Assembly (NCBI RefSeq): GCF_001280125.1
Contig: NZ_LGEG01000231.1
Coordinates: forward strand, 1 to 52,835
DNA from: Streptomyces sp. NRRL F-6492
GTDB taxonomy: Bacteria; Actinomycetota; Actinomycetes; Streptomycetales; Streptomycetaceae
DNA length: 52,835 nt
Direction: 5' to 3'
A program made the translations under genes and the position numbers. Of the stretch, positions 19,800 to 28,730 are shown piece by piece; the stretch's first letter is position 1, and each line of letters begins with the position of its first letter. A model generated the notes under the pieces. The model ran no database searches. It had not been told where the DNA came from and saw nothing but the letters and a program-made list of their open reading frames with translations.

Positions 19800-20030
19800 T
19801 CAGTGCTCGTCGCCCACGGTGCGGGCCGGCACGTCCGTCAGCCGGTCCGTCTCATCCTGTATCTCAACGGCGATCTTCTTGAGTTCCGGCTCGAACTTAC
19901 GTCCGTGGTGGGCGCAGAAGAGCAAGTCACCTCCGCTGGTCAGGACGACACGCAGGTAAGCCTGGGCGCCGCAGCGGTCGCAGCGGTCAGCGGCCGTCAG
20001 GGGGCTCGCGGGGGTCAGAACAGTAGTCAC
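19800..20030 (-). CDS. DUF7455 small zinc-ribbon-like protein
   Basis: A 76-residue protein with the pattern DRCDRCGAQAYLRVVL then FCAHHGRKFEPEL, i.e. C-x2-C and C-x2-H pairs about 22 residues apart that should bind one zinc ion. It is a conserved small protein of actinobacteria (DUF7455) of unknown function. The start is GTG with AGAGG upstream. It is divergent from parE across a 435-base region, as in other streptomycetes as far as I recall. Confidence 0.85.
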   Translation of the reverse strand: MTTVLTPASPLTAADRCDRCGAQAYLRVVLTSGGDLLFCAHHGRKFEPELKKIAVEIQDETDRLTDVPARTVGDEH

Positions 20031-20465
20031 GTCGCCTCTTCTCTAGCTCGACGAGCTGTCGTACCAGGGTCAACATCCAACCAGGCCGAAAACGTTCCCG
20101 CTCCTGCCTTTTCCTTGAAACTTCTTCCCAAGGTGGCTGTCTGCTGCCGGTTGGCGGCGAATGAGCCGTATTGCGTCGCTCTACGGATTTCGCGTTGCTT
20201 GTCTCGGTCAGGCCCTCCCGGCGTGGTTGCCGGTTGTTCATGAGGACGTGCCCGGAGCCTAAATGGTTCATGCCTGGAAGGGAACGTGATGTTCACGTCA
20301 CCCTATCGAGGGATCGAACACGCATGCGACTCTGGACTAGCATGAGGAATCGGGGAGGGTGGCGTGACAACGGCTCTACCAGGCATCGGTACCCTCTGAA
20401 GCCGGTGACCGACGCCGGGCCTTACCCATCGGGCCAGATTTCAAATTCAGCGAGGAGCGAACCGC
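20031..20465. promoter_or_regulatory. Divergent control region DUF7455 / parE
   Basis: 435 bases without a gene. It contains AGCTCG-A-CGAGCT (20045-20057, perfect 6-1-6 inverted repeat) just upstream of the DUF7455 gene, and ACGTGA-TGT-TCACGT (20284-20298, perfect 6-3-6 inverted repeat) on the parE side. TAGCAT at 20338-20343 with TCGAAC 18 bases upstream is a possible promoter for parE, which would leave a leader of about 115 bases. The operators are unassigned. Confidence 0.4.
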
Positions 20466-22583
20466 GTGACCGCCGAGACGTCCGTGCCGTCCAGTGCGCT
20501 GCTGACCGCAGACCGTGACGGTTCCAACTACACCGCGCGGCACCTGCTCGTACTGGAAGGGCTCGAAGCGGTCCGCAAGCGCCCCGGCATGTACATCGGG
20601 TCCACCGACAGCCGCGGCCTGATGCACTGCATCTGGGAGATCATCGACAACTCCGTCGACGAGGCGCTCGGCGGCTACTGCGACCACATCGAGGTCGTCC
20701 TCCACGAGGACGGCTCCGTCGAGGTCCGGGACAACGGCCGGGGCATCCCGGTCGACGTCGAGCCCAAGACCGGCCTCTCGGGCGTCGAGGTCGTCATGAC
20801 CAAGCTGCACGCCGGCGGAAAGTTCGGCGGCGGCTCGTACGCGGCGTCCGGCGGTCTGCACGGCGTCGGCGCCTCCGTGGTCAACGCCCTGTCGGCCCGC
20901 CTCGACGTCGAGGTCGACCGGAACAGCTCGACCCACGCGATCAGCTTCCGCCGCGGCGTCCCCGGCGTCTTCACGGAGCAGGGCCCCGACAGCCCCTTCG
21001 ACCCGGCCAACGGCCTCCGCAAGAGCAAGCGGATCCCCAAGGCCCGCACCGGCACCCGCGTCCGCTACTGGGCGGACCGGCAGATCTTCCTCAAGGACGC
21101 CAAGCTCTCCCTGGAGACGCTCCACCAGCGCGCCCGGCAGACCGCCTTCCTCGTGCCCGGCCTCACCATCGTCGTCCGCGACGAGCGGGACCTGGCCGGG
21201 GTCGGCAAGAGCGAGGAGACCTTCCGCTTCGACGGGGGCATCAGCGAGTTCTGCGAGTACCTCGCGCAGGACAAGGCCGTCTGCGACATCCAGCGCCTCA
21301 CCGGACAGGGCACCTTCAAGGAGACCGTCCCGGTCCTCGACGAGCGCGGCCACATGACCCCGACCGAGGTCACCCGCGAGCTCGCGGTCGACGTCGCCCT
21401 GCGCTGGGGCACCGGCTACGACGCCACGGTCAAGTCCTTCGTCAACATCATCGCCACCCCCAAGGGCGGCACCCACGTCTCCGGCTTCGAGCAGGCCGTC
21501 ACGAAGACGGTGAACGAGGTGCTGCGCTCGGCCAAGATGCTGCGCGTCGCCGAGGACGACATCGTCAAGGACGACGCCCTGGAGGGGCTCACGGCCGTCG
21601 TGACCGTGCGCCTCGCGGAGCCGCAGTTCGAGGGCCAGACCAAGGAGGTCCTCGGCACCTCCGCCGCCCGCCGCATCGTGGCGAACGTGGTGGCCAAGGA
21701 GCTCAAGGCCTTCCTCACCTCCACCAAGCGGGACGACAAGGCGCAGGCCCGCGCCGTCCTGGAGAAGGCCGTCGCCGCGGCCCGGACCCGGATCGCGGCC
21801 CGTCAGCACAAGGAGGCGCAGCGCAGGAAGACCGCGCTGGAGTCCTCCTCCCTGCCGGCCAAGCTGGCCGACTGCCGCAGCGACGACGTGGAGCGCAGCG
21901 AGCTCTTCATCGTCGAGGGGGACTCGGCCCTCGGCACGGCCAAGCTCGCCCGCAACAGCGAGTTCCAGGCCCTGCTGCCGATCCGCGGCAAGATCCTCAA
22001 CGTCCAGAAGTCGTCCGTCGCGGACATGCTCAAGAACGCCGAGTGCGGCGCGATCATCCAGGTCATAGGGGCGGGCTCGGGCCGCACCTTCGACATCGAC
22101 GCGGCCCGCTACGGCAAGGTCATCATGATGACCGACGCCGACGTCGACGGATCCCACATCCGTACGCTGCTGCTCACGCTCTTCCAGCGGTACATGCGGC
22201 CCATGGTCGAGGCGGGGCGGGTCTTCGCGGCCGTTCCCCCGCTGCACCGCATCGAGCTCGTCCAGCCGAAGCGGGGCCAGGACAAGTACGTCTACACGTA
22301 CTCGGACAACGAGCTGCGGCAGACCCTGCTGGAGTTCCAGCGCAAGGGGGTCCGCTACAAGGACTCGATCCAGCGCTACAAGGGCCTGGGCGAGATGGAC
22401 GCCGACCAGCTCGCGGAGACCACGATGGATCCGCGCCACCGCACCCTGCGCCGGATCAACATCGGCGACCTGGAGGCGTCGGAGCAGGTCTTCGACCTCC
22501 TCATGGGCAACGACGTCGCGCCCCGCAAGGAGTTCATCACCAGCTCGGCGGCGACCCTCGACCGCTCGCGCATCGACGCCTGA
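20466..22583 (+). CDS. parE: DNA topoisomerase IV subunit B (ParE; type IIA ATPase subunit)
   Basis: 705 residues. GHKL ATPase: EIIDNSVDEALGG (N-box Asn), DNGRGIPVD, and GGLHGVGASVVNALS. The transducer domain follows, with the lysine in the segment near QTKEVLGTS. The TOPRIM domain has EGDSALGTAKLARN, PIRGKILNVQK and DADVDGSHIRTLLLT, with the metal-binding glutamate and the DxD acidic pair. The protein lacks the GyrB-specific insertion and is of ParE type; streptomycetes carry it in addition to the GyrAB pair near oriC. It should pair with the ParC encoded at 28731-31190 to decatenate chromosomes. GTG start with GAGGAG upstream. Confidence 0.93.
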   Translation: MTAETSVPSSALLTADRDGSNYTARHLLVLEGLEAVRKRPGMYIGSTDSRGLMHCIWEIIDNSVDEALGGYCDHIEVVLHEDGSVEVRDNGRGIPVDVEPKTGLSGVEVVMTKLHAGGKFGGGSYAASGGLHGVGASVVNALSARLDVEVDRNSSTHAISFRRGVPGVFTEQGPDSPFDPANGLRKSKRIPKARTGTRVRYWADRQIFLKDAKLSLETLHQRARQTAFLVPGLTIVVRDERDLAGVGKSEETFRFDGGISEFCEYLAQDKAVCDIQRLTGQGTFKETVPVLDERGHMTPTEVTRELAVDVALRWGTGYDATVKSFVNIIATPKGGTHVSGFEQAVTKTVNEVLRSAKMLRVAEDDIVKDDALEGLTAVVTVRLAEPQFEGQTKEVLGTSAARRIVANVVAKELKAFLTSTKRDDKAQARAVLEKAVAAARTRIAARQHKEAQRRKTALESSSLPAKLADCRSDDVERSELFIVEGDSALGTAKLARNSEFQALLPIRGKILNVQKSSVADMLKNAECGAIIQVIGAGSGRTFDIDAARYGKVIMMTDADVDGSHIRTLLLTLFQRYMRPMVEAGRVFAAVPPLHRIELVQPKRGQDKYVYTYSDNELRQTLLEFQRKGVRYKDSIQRYKGLGEMDADQLAETTMDPRHRTLRRINIGDLEASEQVFDLLMGNDVAPRKEFITSSAATLDRSRIDA

Positions 22584-22595
22584 GGATCCCCACCC

Positions 22596-22622
22596 CCGGG
22601 TGGAGCCGTGCGCTCCACCCGG
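22596..22622 (+). terminator. Terminator hairpin after parE
   Basis: Perfect 11-base stem CCGGGTGGAGC / GCTCCACCCGG with a five-base loop, 13 bases after the parE stop. Confidence 0.75.
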
Positions 22623-22783
22623 AGGCCGACCACTCTCCGTGGCGCAGACATGGCGGAGGGAGGGCGACGACCCCCTCTTCCCGGCGCCGCGGGTCCGAGC
22701 GCGCGGGACCGGAGTACGCGACCGGGCACAGGCCGTGCGGTACGCATATCAGCACGGTTTTGTCAGGCCACCTGGGAAAAGAG

Positions 22784-22799
22784 TCACCTGATGAGGTGA
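22784..22799. promoter_or_regulatory. Palindromic operator candidate upstream of acetate uptake genes
   Basis: TCACCT-GATG-AGGTGA, a perfect 6-4-6 inverted repeat about 90 bases before the DUF485 start. It could bind a dimeric regulator of the DUF485-actP operon, perhaps the CitB-type response regulator encoded downstream, but nothing in the sequence proves which protein binds. Confidence 0.4.
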
Positions 22800-22890
22800 A
22801 GTGAGGGAGGAGAAGAGTCCAGGAACTTCCCGCTCTGTCCATCCTTGTGCACGCGGCCGGAACGGTTCGCTGACAAGGAGAGTTGGACCG

Positions 22891-23376
22891 GTGGAGCAGG
22901 TGGACAAGCAGGAGGGGCGCGGCGCTTCGGCAGTGCCGGTCGACGACCCCTGGGACGACGTGTCGGTCGTCGGCCGGGACGAGTGGGCGGAGACCGGGGC
23001 GACCGGCGACGGCCACCTGGGCGGGGTGCCGCGACAGCGGGTGCCCAGCGCGGCGGAGATCTATCTGGAGGTCCAGCGGAGCCCCGCCTTCCAGCAAGTG
23101 CGCGGCCGCTACCGCCGGTTCGTCTTCCCCGCGACCTTCGCCTTCCTGGCCTGGTACCTCGCCTACGTCGTGGCGGCGACCGCCGCGCCGGGGCTCATGG
23201 CCCGGCCGGTCGCCGGAGCGGTGAACGTGGCGATGGTCGCGGGCCTCGGCCAGTTCCTCACCACCTTCGTGCTGACCTGGGCGTACGCGCGCCACGCGCG
23301 GCTGCGCAGGGACCGGGCCGCGCTGGAACTGCGCTGGGACACGCAGGAGATGACCCGAGGGGCGGTGCGGCGGTGA
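22891..23376 (+). CDS. DUF485 inner-membrane protein
   Basis: 161 residues from a GTG preceded by AAGGAG. Residues 1-65 are hydrophilic and acidic. The DUF485 domain (about 55-150) has AEIYLEVQRSPAFQQVRGRYRRFVFPATF, then two membrane segments (FAFLAWYLAYVVAATAA and VAMVAGLGQFLTTFVLTW) and the YARHA motif at the end of the second. Proteins of this family are the small partners of ActP-type acetate/cation symporters, equivalent to E. coli YjcH, which fits the overlap of its stop codon with the next start. The same frame is open to 22801 but without a ribosome binding site. Confidence 0.88.
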   Translation: MEQVDKQEGRGASAVPVDDPWDDVSVVGRDEWAETGATGDGHLGGVPRQRVPSAAEIYLEVQRSPAFQQVRGRYRRFVFPATFAFLAWYLAYVVAATAAPGLMARPVAGAVNVAMVAGLGQFLTTFVLTWAYARHARLRRDRAALELRWDTQEMTRGAVRR

Positions 23377-24965
23377 CCGGAGACCACCAGACCCTGGCAC
23401 TCGTGCTCTTCAGCCTCTTCGTCGCCGTGACGCTGGGCATCACCACCTGGGTGAGCCGCAGCCGACGCGGTTCGGCGGAGGAGTTCTACGCCGGTGGGCG
23501 CCTCTTCTCGCCCATGGAGAACGGCTTCGCCATCGCCGGCGACTACATGTCGGCGGCGTCCTTCCTCGGCATCTCCGGACTGATCGCCCTCTACGGCTAC
23601 GACGGCATGCTGTACTCCGTCGGGTTCCTCGTCGCCTGGCTCGTCGTCCTCCTGCTGGTCGCCGAACTGGTCCGCAACTGCGGGCGGTTCACACTGGCCG
23701 ACGTCGTCGCCGCGCGGATGGCCGAGCGCCCCGTGCGGATCGCCGCCGGAACGTCCTCGGTGGCCGTCTCCGTGCTGTACCTGGTGGCGCAGATGGTGGG
23801 CGCCGGAAGCCTGGTCGCCCTGCTCCTCGGCGGCACCGGAGAGGCGGCCCGCTCCTGGACGGTGATCGGGGTGGGCGCGCTCATGGTGATCTACGTGTCG
23901 CTCGGCGGCATGCGGGCCACCACCTGGATCCAGATCGTCAAGGCGGTCCTCCTCATGGCGGGCACGGTCGCGCTCACCGTCCTCGTCCTGTTCCGTTTCC
24001 ACGGAGACGTGAACAGCCTGCTCTCCACCGCGGCCGAACGCAGCGGCCACGGCATGGACTTCCTCGCCCCCGGACTCCGCTACGGCGGCGACTGGACGGC
24101 CCGCCTCGACTTCATCAGCCTCGGCCTCGCCCTGGTCCTGGGCACCGCGGGCCTGCCGCACATCCTGTCGCGCTTCTACACGGTGCCGACCGCCCGGGCC
24201 GCCCGCCGCTCCGTCGTCTGGTCCATCGGGCTCATCGGCAGCTTCTACCTGATGACGATCGTGCTCGGCTTCGGCGCGGCCGCCCTCATCGGCCCCGACG
24301 AGGTCCGGGCGTCCAACGCGGCCGGGAACACCGCCGTACCGCTGCTCGCGCTCGACCTCGGGGGCGGCGCCGGTTCCACCGGGGGCACGGTGCTCTTCGC
24401 GATCGTCGCCGCCGTCGCCTTCGCGACCATCCTCGCCGTCGTCGCGGGGATCACCCTCGCCTCCTCCGCCTCCGTCGCCCACGACCTGTACGCCTCGCTG
24501 CGCCGCAAGCACGCGAAGCAGTACAGCGAGGTGGCCGTGGCCCGGGTCGCCGCGGTGGTGATCGGGGCCGCCGCCATCGGCCTCGGGCTGCTCGCCAGCG
24601 ACCTCAACGTGGCCTTCCTCGTGGGCCTGGCCTTCGCCGTCGCGGCCTCCGCCAACCTGCCGGTGCTGCTCTACTCGCTGTTCTGGCGGAAGTTCACGAC
24701 CAGGGGCGCGGTCTGGGCGGTGTACGGCGGGCTCGTCCCGGCCGTTCTGCTCGTCCTGGTCTCGCCGGTCGTCTCCGGCAGCCCGGAGTCGCTCTTCCCC
24801 GGCGTCGACTTCCACCTCTTCCCGCTGCAGAACCCGGGCCTGGTCTCCATCCCGCTCGGCTTCCTCGCCGGGTGGGCCGGCACGGTCACCTCGACCGAGC
24901 CGCCCGACGCGGCACGGCACGCGGAGACCGAGGTCCGGGCGCTGACCGGGGCGGGAGCGGTCTGA
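23373..24965 (+). CDS. actP: Cation/acetate symporter, sodium:solute symporter family
   Basis: 530 residues with about 13 membrane segments. The SSF signature is present: GGRLFSPMENGFAIAGDYMSAASFLGISG near the start, then YVSLGGMRATTWIQIVKAVLL and GTAGLPHILSRFYTV, as in ActP of E. coli. It should take up acetate, and perhaps other short monocarboxylates, with a cation. The GTG start overlaps the stop of the DUF485 gene by four bases (GTGA), so the two are translationally coupled. The stop lies 27 bases from the end of a convergent two-component system. Confidence 0.92.
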   Translation: MTGDHQTLALVLFSLFVAVTLGITTWVSRSRRGSAEEFYAGGRLFSPMENGFAIAGDYMSAASFLGISGLIALYGYDGMLYSVGFLVAWLVVLLLVAELVRNCGRFTLADVVAARMAERPVRIAAGTSSVAVSVLYLVAQMVGAGSLVALLLGGTGEAARSWTVIGVGALMVIYVSLGGMRATTWIQIVKAVLLMAGTVALTVLVLFRFHGDVNSLLSTAAERSGHGMDFLAPGLRYGGDWTARLDFISLGLALVLGTAGLPHILSRFYTVPTARAARRSVVWSIGLIGSFYLMTIVLGFGAAALIGPDEVRASNAAGNTAVPLLALDLGGGAGSTGGTVLFAIVAAVAFATILAVVAGITLASSASVAHDLYASLRRKHAKQYSEVAVARVAAVVIGAAAIGLGLLASDLNVAFLVGLAFAVAASANLPVLLYSLFWRKFTTRGAVWAVYGGLVPAVLLVLVSPVVSGSPESLFPGVDFHLFPLQNPGLVSIPLGFLAGWAGTVTSTEPPDAARHAETEVRALTGAGAV

Positions 24966-24992
24966 TCCCGCCCGCCGGCGGTCCGGCCCGCC

Positions 24993-25694
24993 TCAGGCGG
25001 TGGGCGGCGAGCTCGCCCAGACGTACCGGTGCTCGGGGCGGCCCGTCTCGCCGTACCGGAGCGAGAGGCGCACCCGGCCGGTCCGTTCCAGGAGTTTGAG
25101 GTAGCGCTGCGCGGTCTGGCGGCTGACGCCGGACCGCTCGGCGATCTCCTGCGCGGACAGCGGCCCGTCGGCGGCGAGCAGCACCTGCCGGACCAGCTCG
25201 GCCGTGGTGGGGGAGTGCCCCTTCGGCAGGTCGGGGGCGACGGAGCCCGCCGCCAGGACCCCGAAGATCCGGTCCACCTCGGCCTGTTCGGCCTCGCCCC
25301 CGCCCTCCAGGGTGCGGCGGAGCGTCGCGTACGCCTCCAGCTTGCCGCGCAGGCCGGCGAAGTTGAACGGTTTGACCAGGTACTGGAGGGCGCCGTGCCG
25401 CATCGCCGCCTGCACGGTGGCCACGTCCCGGGCCGCCGTCACCATGATCACGTCGCACTGGTGGCCGCGCGCGCGGAGCTTGCGCACCGCCGCCAGGCCG
25501 TTCTCGTCCGGCAGGTAGTGGTCCAGGAGGATCAGGTCCACGGGCCGCTCGTCCAGGGCGGCGAGCGCCCCGGCGGTCGAATGGGCGGTGGCGACGACCC
25601 GGAAGCCGGGCACCTTGGCGACGTAGGCGGCGTTGATCCGCGCCACCCGCACGTCGTCGTCCACCACGAGCACGTCGATGGGCACGTCGGTCAC
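24993..25694 (-). CDS. Response regulator of the CitB/DctR type
   Basis: 233 residues. Receiver domain about 5-120: acidic residues in VVDDD, phospho-acceptor Asp58 in LILLDHYLP, conserved Thr in MVTAA and Lys in YLVKPF. The output domain (about 165-230) is a winged HTH: LSAQEIAERSGVSRQTAQRYLKLLERTGRV, as in CitB/DpiA regulators of carboxylate uptake. GTG start with GAGGAGG, overlapping the kinase stop by four bases. It is convergent with actP and could control carboxylate transport. Confidence 0.92.
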   Translation of the reverse strand: MTDVPIDVLVVDDDVRVARINAAYVAKVPGFRVVATAHSTAGALAALDERPVDLILLDHYLPDENGLAAVRKLRARGHQCDVIMVTAARDVATVQAAMRHGALQYLVKPFNFAGLRGKLEAYATLRRTLEGGGEAEQAEVDRIFGVLAAGSVAPDLPKGHSPTTAELVRQVLLAADGPLSAQEIAERSGVSRQTAQRYLKLLERTGRVRLSLRYGETGRPEHRYVWASSPPTA

Positions 25695-27352
25695 CGCGCC
25701 TCCTCGGCAGGCACCGGAGGGCCCGGAGCGTCGCTCAGGGCGTCGGGCAGGACGACGGTGAACTCGGCCCCGCCGTCCGGTCCCCCGGCCACGGTCGCGG
25801 TGCCGCCCCGGCGCCCGGCGAGCCGGCGCACCAGGGCGAGTCCGAGCCCCCGCTTCCCGTGGGACGGCAGGGCCTTCGTCGTCCAGCCCTCCGTGAAGAT
25901 CAGCTCGCGCCGGTCCTCCGGCACCCCCGGGCCGCTGTCCGAGACCCGCAGCACGACCGTACGGCCCTCGGAGCGGAAGGAGACGCCGACCCGGGCGTCC
26001 GCGGTGCCCGCGGCCGCGTCCAGGGCGTTGTCGACCAGGTTGCCGACGACGGTGACCAGTTCGCGCGGGTCGACCAGCCGGTCCGGAAGGAGCGAGTCCG
26101 GTGCGAGCCGCAGCGAGACGCCGCGCTCGGCGGCGACGGCGGCCTTGCCGACGAGCAGCGCGGCGAGGAGCGGGTCGTGGACCTTCTCGGTGACCTGCTC
26201 TGCGGTGGCCCGGTGCACCCCGACCACCTCGGTGACGAACTCCACCGCCTCCTCGTGCATCTCCAGCTCCAGGAGGCCGAGGAGGGTGTGCATCCGGTTG
26301 GCGTGCTCGTGGTCCTGGGCGCGCAGGGCGTCGATGAGGCCGCGGGTGGCGTCCAGCTCACGGCCGAGGTGCTCCAGCTCGGTGCGGTCGCGGAGGGTCG
26401 CCACCGCGCCGCCGTCGGCCGTGGGCATCCGGTTCGCGATCAGCACCCGGTGCCCCCGGACCGTGACCAGGTCCTCGCCGGTGACCCGGCCCGCCAGGAC
26501 GTCGGCGGTGCGGCCCCGGCCGAGGACCTCGTCGAGCGGCCGCCCCGCCGCCTCGGGGCCGAGGCCGAGGAGCCGCTGCGCCTCGTCGTTCACGAGCCGC
26601 ACGGAGCCGTTGCGGTCCAGGGCGACCACGCCCTCCCGGATGCCGTGCAGCATGGCCTCGCGTTCGGCGAGGAGCGCGGAGATGTCGGAGAAGGCCAGGT
26701 CGTGGGTCTGCCGCTGGAGCCGCCGGGAGATCAGGTACGCGGCCAGGGCCCCGGCCGCGAGCGCGCCGCCCGCGTGGGCGAGGAGGCCGGGGATCGCGCC
26801 GAGGAGCCGGTCGCGGACGCTGTCGTACTCGATGCCGACGGAGACCGCGCCGACGGTCCGCCCGTCCGCGTCGCGCAGCGGCACCTTGCCGCGCGCCGAC
26901 CGGCCGAGCGTGCCGCTGTCGATCTCCATGACCTCCCGCCCGGCCAGGGGCGCGCTCGGGTCGGTGGAGACGACCCTGCCGATCTGCACGGGGTCGGGGT
27001 GCGACCAGCGCACCCCGCGCGTGTCCATGACGACGACGTACTCGGCGCCCGTGGAGGTCCGGACCCGCTCGGCCTCCGTCTGCACCGGGCCCCGCGCGGA
27101 CGGCGGACCGCCGGTGAGGCCGGCGGCGAGCCGGGGCGACGCGGTGGTCCCGGCGATGGCCAGGGCCCGCCGCATGGCCTGGTCGTCGAGCTGGGCGCTC
27201 AGCGGGGCCAGGAAGAGGCCGGTGGCGAGGACGGTCACCCCGGTGGCGACGGCCAGCTGCATCAGCAGGACCTGCGAGAACCCCCGCCGGGGCCACCCGA
27301 ACCGCCGACGGCGCGCGAGGGGGCGCGAGGGTGCGGTCTGTGCGGGGTCCAT
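25691..27352 (-). CDS. Sensor histidine kinase of the CitA/DcuS type
   Basis: 553 residues. Membrane segments at about 27-48 (VLLMQLAVATGVTVLATGLFL) and 186-208 flank an extracytoplasmic domain of about 135 residues, the place where CitA/DcuS proteins bind citrate or C4-dicarboxylates. A cytoplasmic PAS domain follows (about 220-320; VVALDRNGSVRLVNDEAQRLLGL). The phosphorylation site is the histidine in LRAQDHEHANRMHTLLGLLE, typical of this kinase class. The HATPase domain has NLVDNALDAA, DSGPGVP and GKRGLGLALVRRL. The ATG at 27352 is the first plausible start; no good ribosome binding site is seen, so the message may be leaderless. The ligand is unknown. Confidence 0.92.
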   Translation of the reverse strand: MDPAQTAPSRPLARRRRFGWPRRGFSQVLLMQLAVATGVTVLATGLFLAPLSAQLDDQAMRRALAIAGTTASPRLAAGLTGGPPSARGPVQTEAERVRTSTGAEYVVVMDTRGVRWSHPDPVQIGRVVSTDPSAPLAGREVMEIDSGTLGRSARGKVPLRDADGRTVGAVSVGIEYDSVRDRLLGAIPGLLAHAGGALAAGALAAYLISRRLQRQTHDLAFSDISALLAEREAMLHGIREGVVALDRNGSVRLVNDEAQRLLGLGPEAAGRPLDEVLGRGRTADVLAGRVTGEDLVTVRGHRVLIANRMPTADGGAVATLRDRTELEHLGRELDATRGLIDALRAQDHEHANRMHTLLGLLELEMHEEAVEFVTEVVGVHRATAEQVTEKVHDPLLAALLVGKAAVAAERGVSLRLAPDSLLPDRLVDPRELVTVVGNLVDNALDAAAGTADARVGVSFRSEGRTVVLRVSDSGPGVPEDRRELIFTEGWTTKALPSHGKRGLGLALVRRLAGRRGGTATVAGGPDGGAEFTVVLPDALSDAPGPPVPAEEAR

Positions 27353-27609
27353 GCCCGAAAAGGTACGGGGACACGCCCCGGCACCGGAAATGGGCGGTGG
27401 ACGGGGGAGCGGGAGGCGGGGGCGTGCGGTGCCGGAGCGGGGGTAGGGCCCAAGGGACCGAGCCCCGCCCCGCGGCGCTCGCCCCACGGCCCCCGCGCCG
27501 CCCCGGAAGCCCGCCGGCGGCCCGTGGCCCGCCTATCCTGGGCCTTTCCGCGGGGCGGCGCGCCCGCACCCGCGGGGACCACGACCGAGCACGACCGGAG
27601 GCACGACCC

Positions 27610-28665
27610 TTGACCACGCAGCAGATCCCCGTCGTCGTCCTGGCAGGGTTCCTCGGGGCCGGGAAGACCACGCTCCTCAACCATCTGCTGCGCAGCGCCC
27701 GGGGCACCCGCATCGGGGTCATGGTCAACGACTTCGGCGACATCGGCATCGACGCGATGACCGTCGCCGGCCAGGTCGGCTCCACGGTCTCCCTCGGCAA
27801 CGGCTGTCTGTGCTGCGCCGTCGACGCCAGTGAGCTCGACGAGTACCTGGAGGTCCTGACCCGGCCCGAGTCCCGGCTCGACGTGATCGTGATCGAGGCG
27901 AGCGGACTCGCGGAGCCGCAGGAACTGGTCCGCATGGTGCTCGCCAGCGAGAACGAGCGGATCGTGTACGGAGGGCTCGTCGAGGTCGTCGACGCGGCCG
28001 AGTTCGGGGCCACCCGGCAGCGGCACCCCGGAACCGACCGGCACCTGGCCGTAGCCGACCTCGTGGTCGTCAACAAGGCCGACCGGGTCTCCGCCGACGA
28101 GCTGCGGAGCGTACGGGAGACGGTGGCGGGCCTCGCCGGACGCGCCGCCGTGATCGAGGCCTCCCACGGCCGCGTCGACCCGGAACTGCTCTTCGACCGG
28201 GTCGTCCCGGACGGCGAGATCGAGGGCCAGATGTCGATCGAGGACGTCCTGTACGGCTCCGACGAAGACGCCGACCACGCGCACGCGTCCTACGAGACCG
28301 TCTCGCTGACGGCCTCGACGCCGCTCCACCCCCGCCGCCTGATGGCGTTCCTGGACTCCCGCCCCGAGGGCCTCTACCGGATCAAGGGCTTCGTCGACCT
28401 CGGCGCCGCCGACCCGGCCAACCGCTACACCGTGCACGCCGTCGGACGCTTCCTGCGCTTCTACCCGGAGCCCTGGCCGGCCGGCCGGGAGCGCCTCACC
28501 CAGCTCGTCCTGATCGGCTCCGGCGTCGACGCGGCCGGGCTGCGCAAGGAACTCGCCGCCTGCGAGCTGAACGGCCCGCGGGACGTCCCCGACGAGGTCG
28601 GCATGTGGGGCCTCCTGCGGTACGTGCGGCAGACGGAGGAGGAGCCGGAGGAGACCCTGTTCTAG
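27610..28665 (+). CDS. CobW/P47K-type GTP-binding metallochaperone family protein
   Basis: 351 residues from a TTG start, chosen because GGAGG stands eight bases upstream and the P-loop sequence IPVVVLAGFLGAGKTTLL begins exactly as in family members. The G3-family GTPase domain covers about 1-190: Walker A GFLGAGKT, metal-binding GCLCC (C-x-C-C), Walker B-like VIVIEASGLAEP, and NKAD for guanine recognition. The C-terminal CobW_C domain (about 225-340) has LYRIKGFVDL. Such proteins deliver zinc, cobalt or other metals to target proteins. I see no Zur or cobalamin riboswitch element upstream, so the metal is open. Confidence 0.9.
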   Translation: MTTQQIPVVVLAGFLGAGKTTLLNHLLRSARGTRIGVMVNDFGDIGIDAMTVAGQVGSTVSLGNGCLCCAVDASELDEYLEVLTRPESRLDVIVIEASGLAEPQELVRMVLASENERIVYGGLVEVVDAAEFGATRQRHPGTDRHLAVADLVVVNKADRVSADELRSVRETVAGLAGRAAVIEASHGRVDPELLFDRVVPDGEIEGQMSIEDVLYGSDEDADHAHASYETVSLTASTPLHPRRLMAFLDSRPEGLYRIKGFVDLGAADPANRYTVHAVGRFLRFYPEPWPAGRERLTQLVLIGSGVDAAGLRKELAACELNGPRDVPDEVGMWGLLRYVRQTEEEPEETLF

Positions 28666-28703
28666 GCGTTCTAGGCGTTCTAGGCGTTCTAGGCGTTCCA
28701 GGC
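28659..28703. repeat. Five tandem 9-base repeats across the CobW stop codon
   Basis: Unit GTTCTAGGC, four perfect copies and a fifth with T-to-C. Because the unit is nine bases, the CobW stop codon TAG recurs in frame in each of the four perfect copies. The array occupies much of the gap between the convergent CobW and ParC genes. Confidence 0.92.
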
Positions 28704-28730
28704 CTCTTCCGGCTCCCTTTCCCCGCGGGC

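Larger units (their letters stand above)
22584..22890. other. Intergenic region parE / DUF485 gene
   Basis: 307 bases. It holds the parE terminator at its left side and an operator-like palindrome at its right side. Short open frames here (for example one starting at 22600) look like noise and are not called. Confidence 0.5.
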
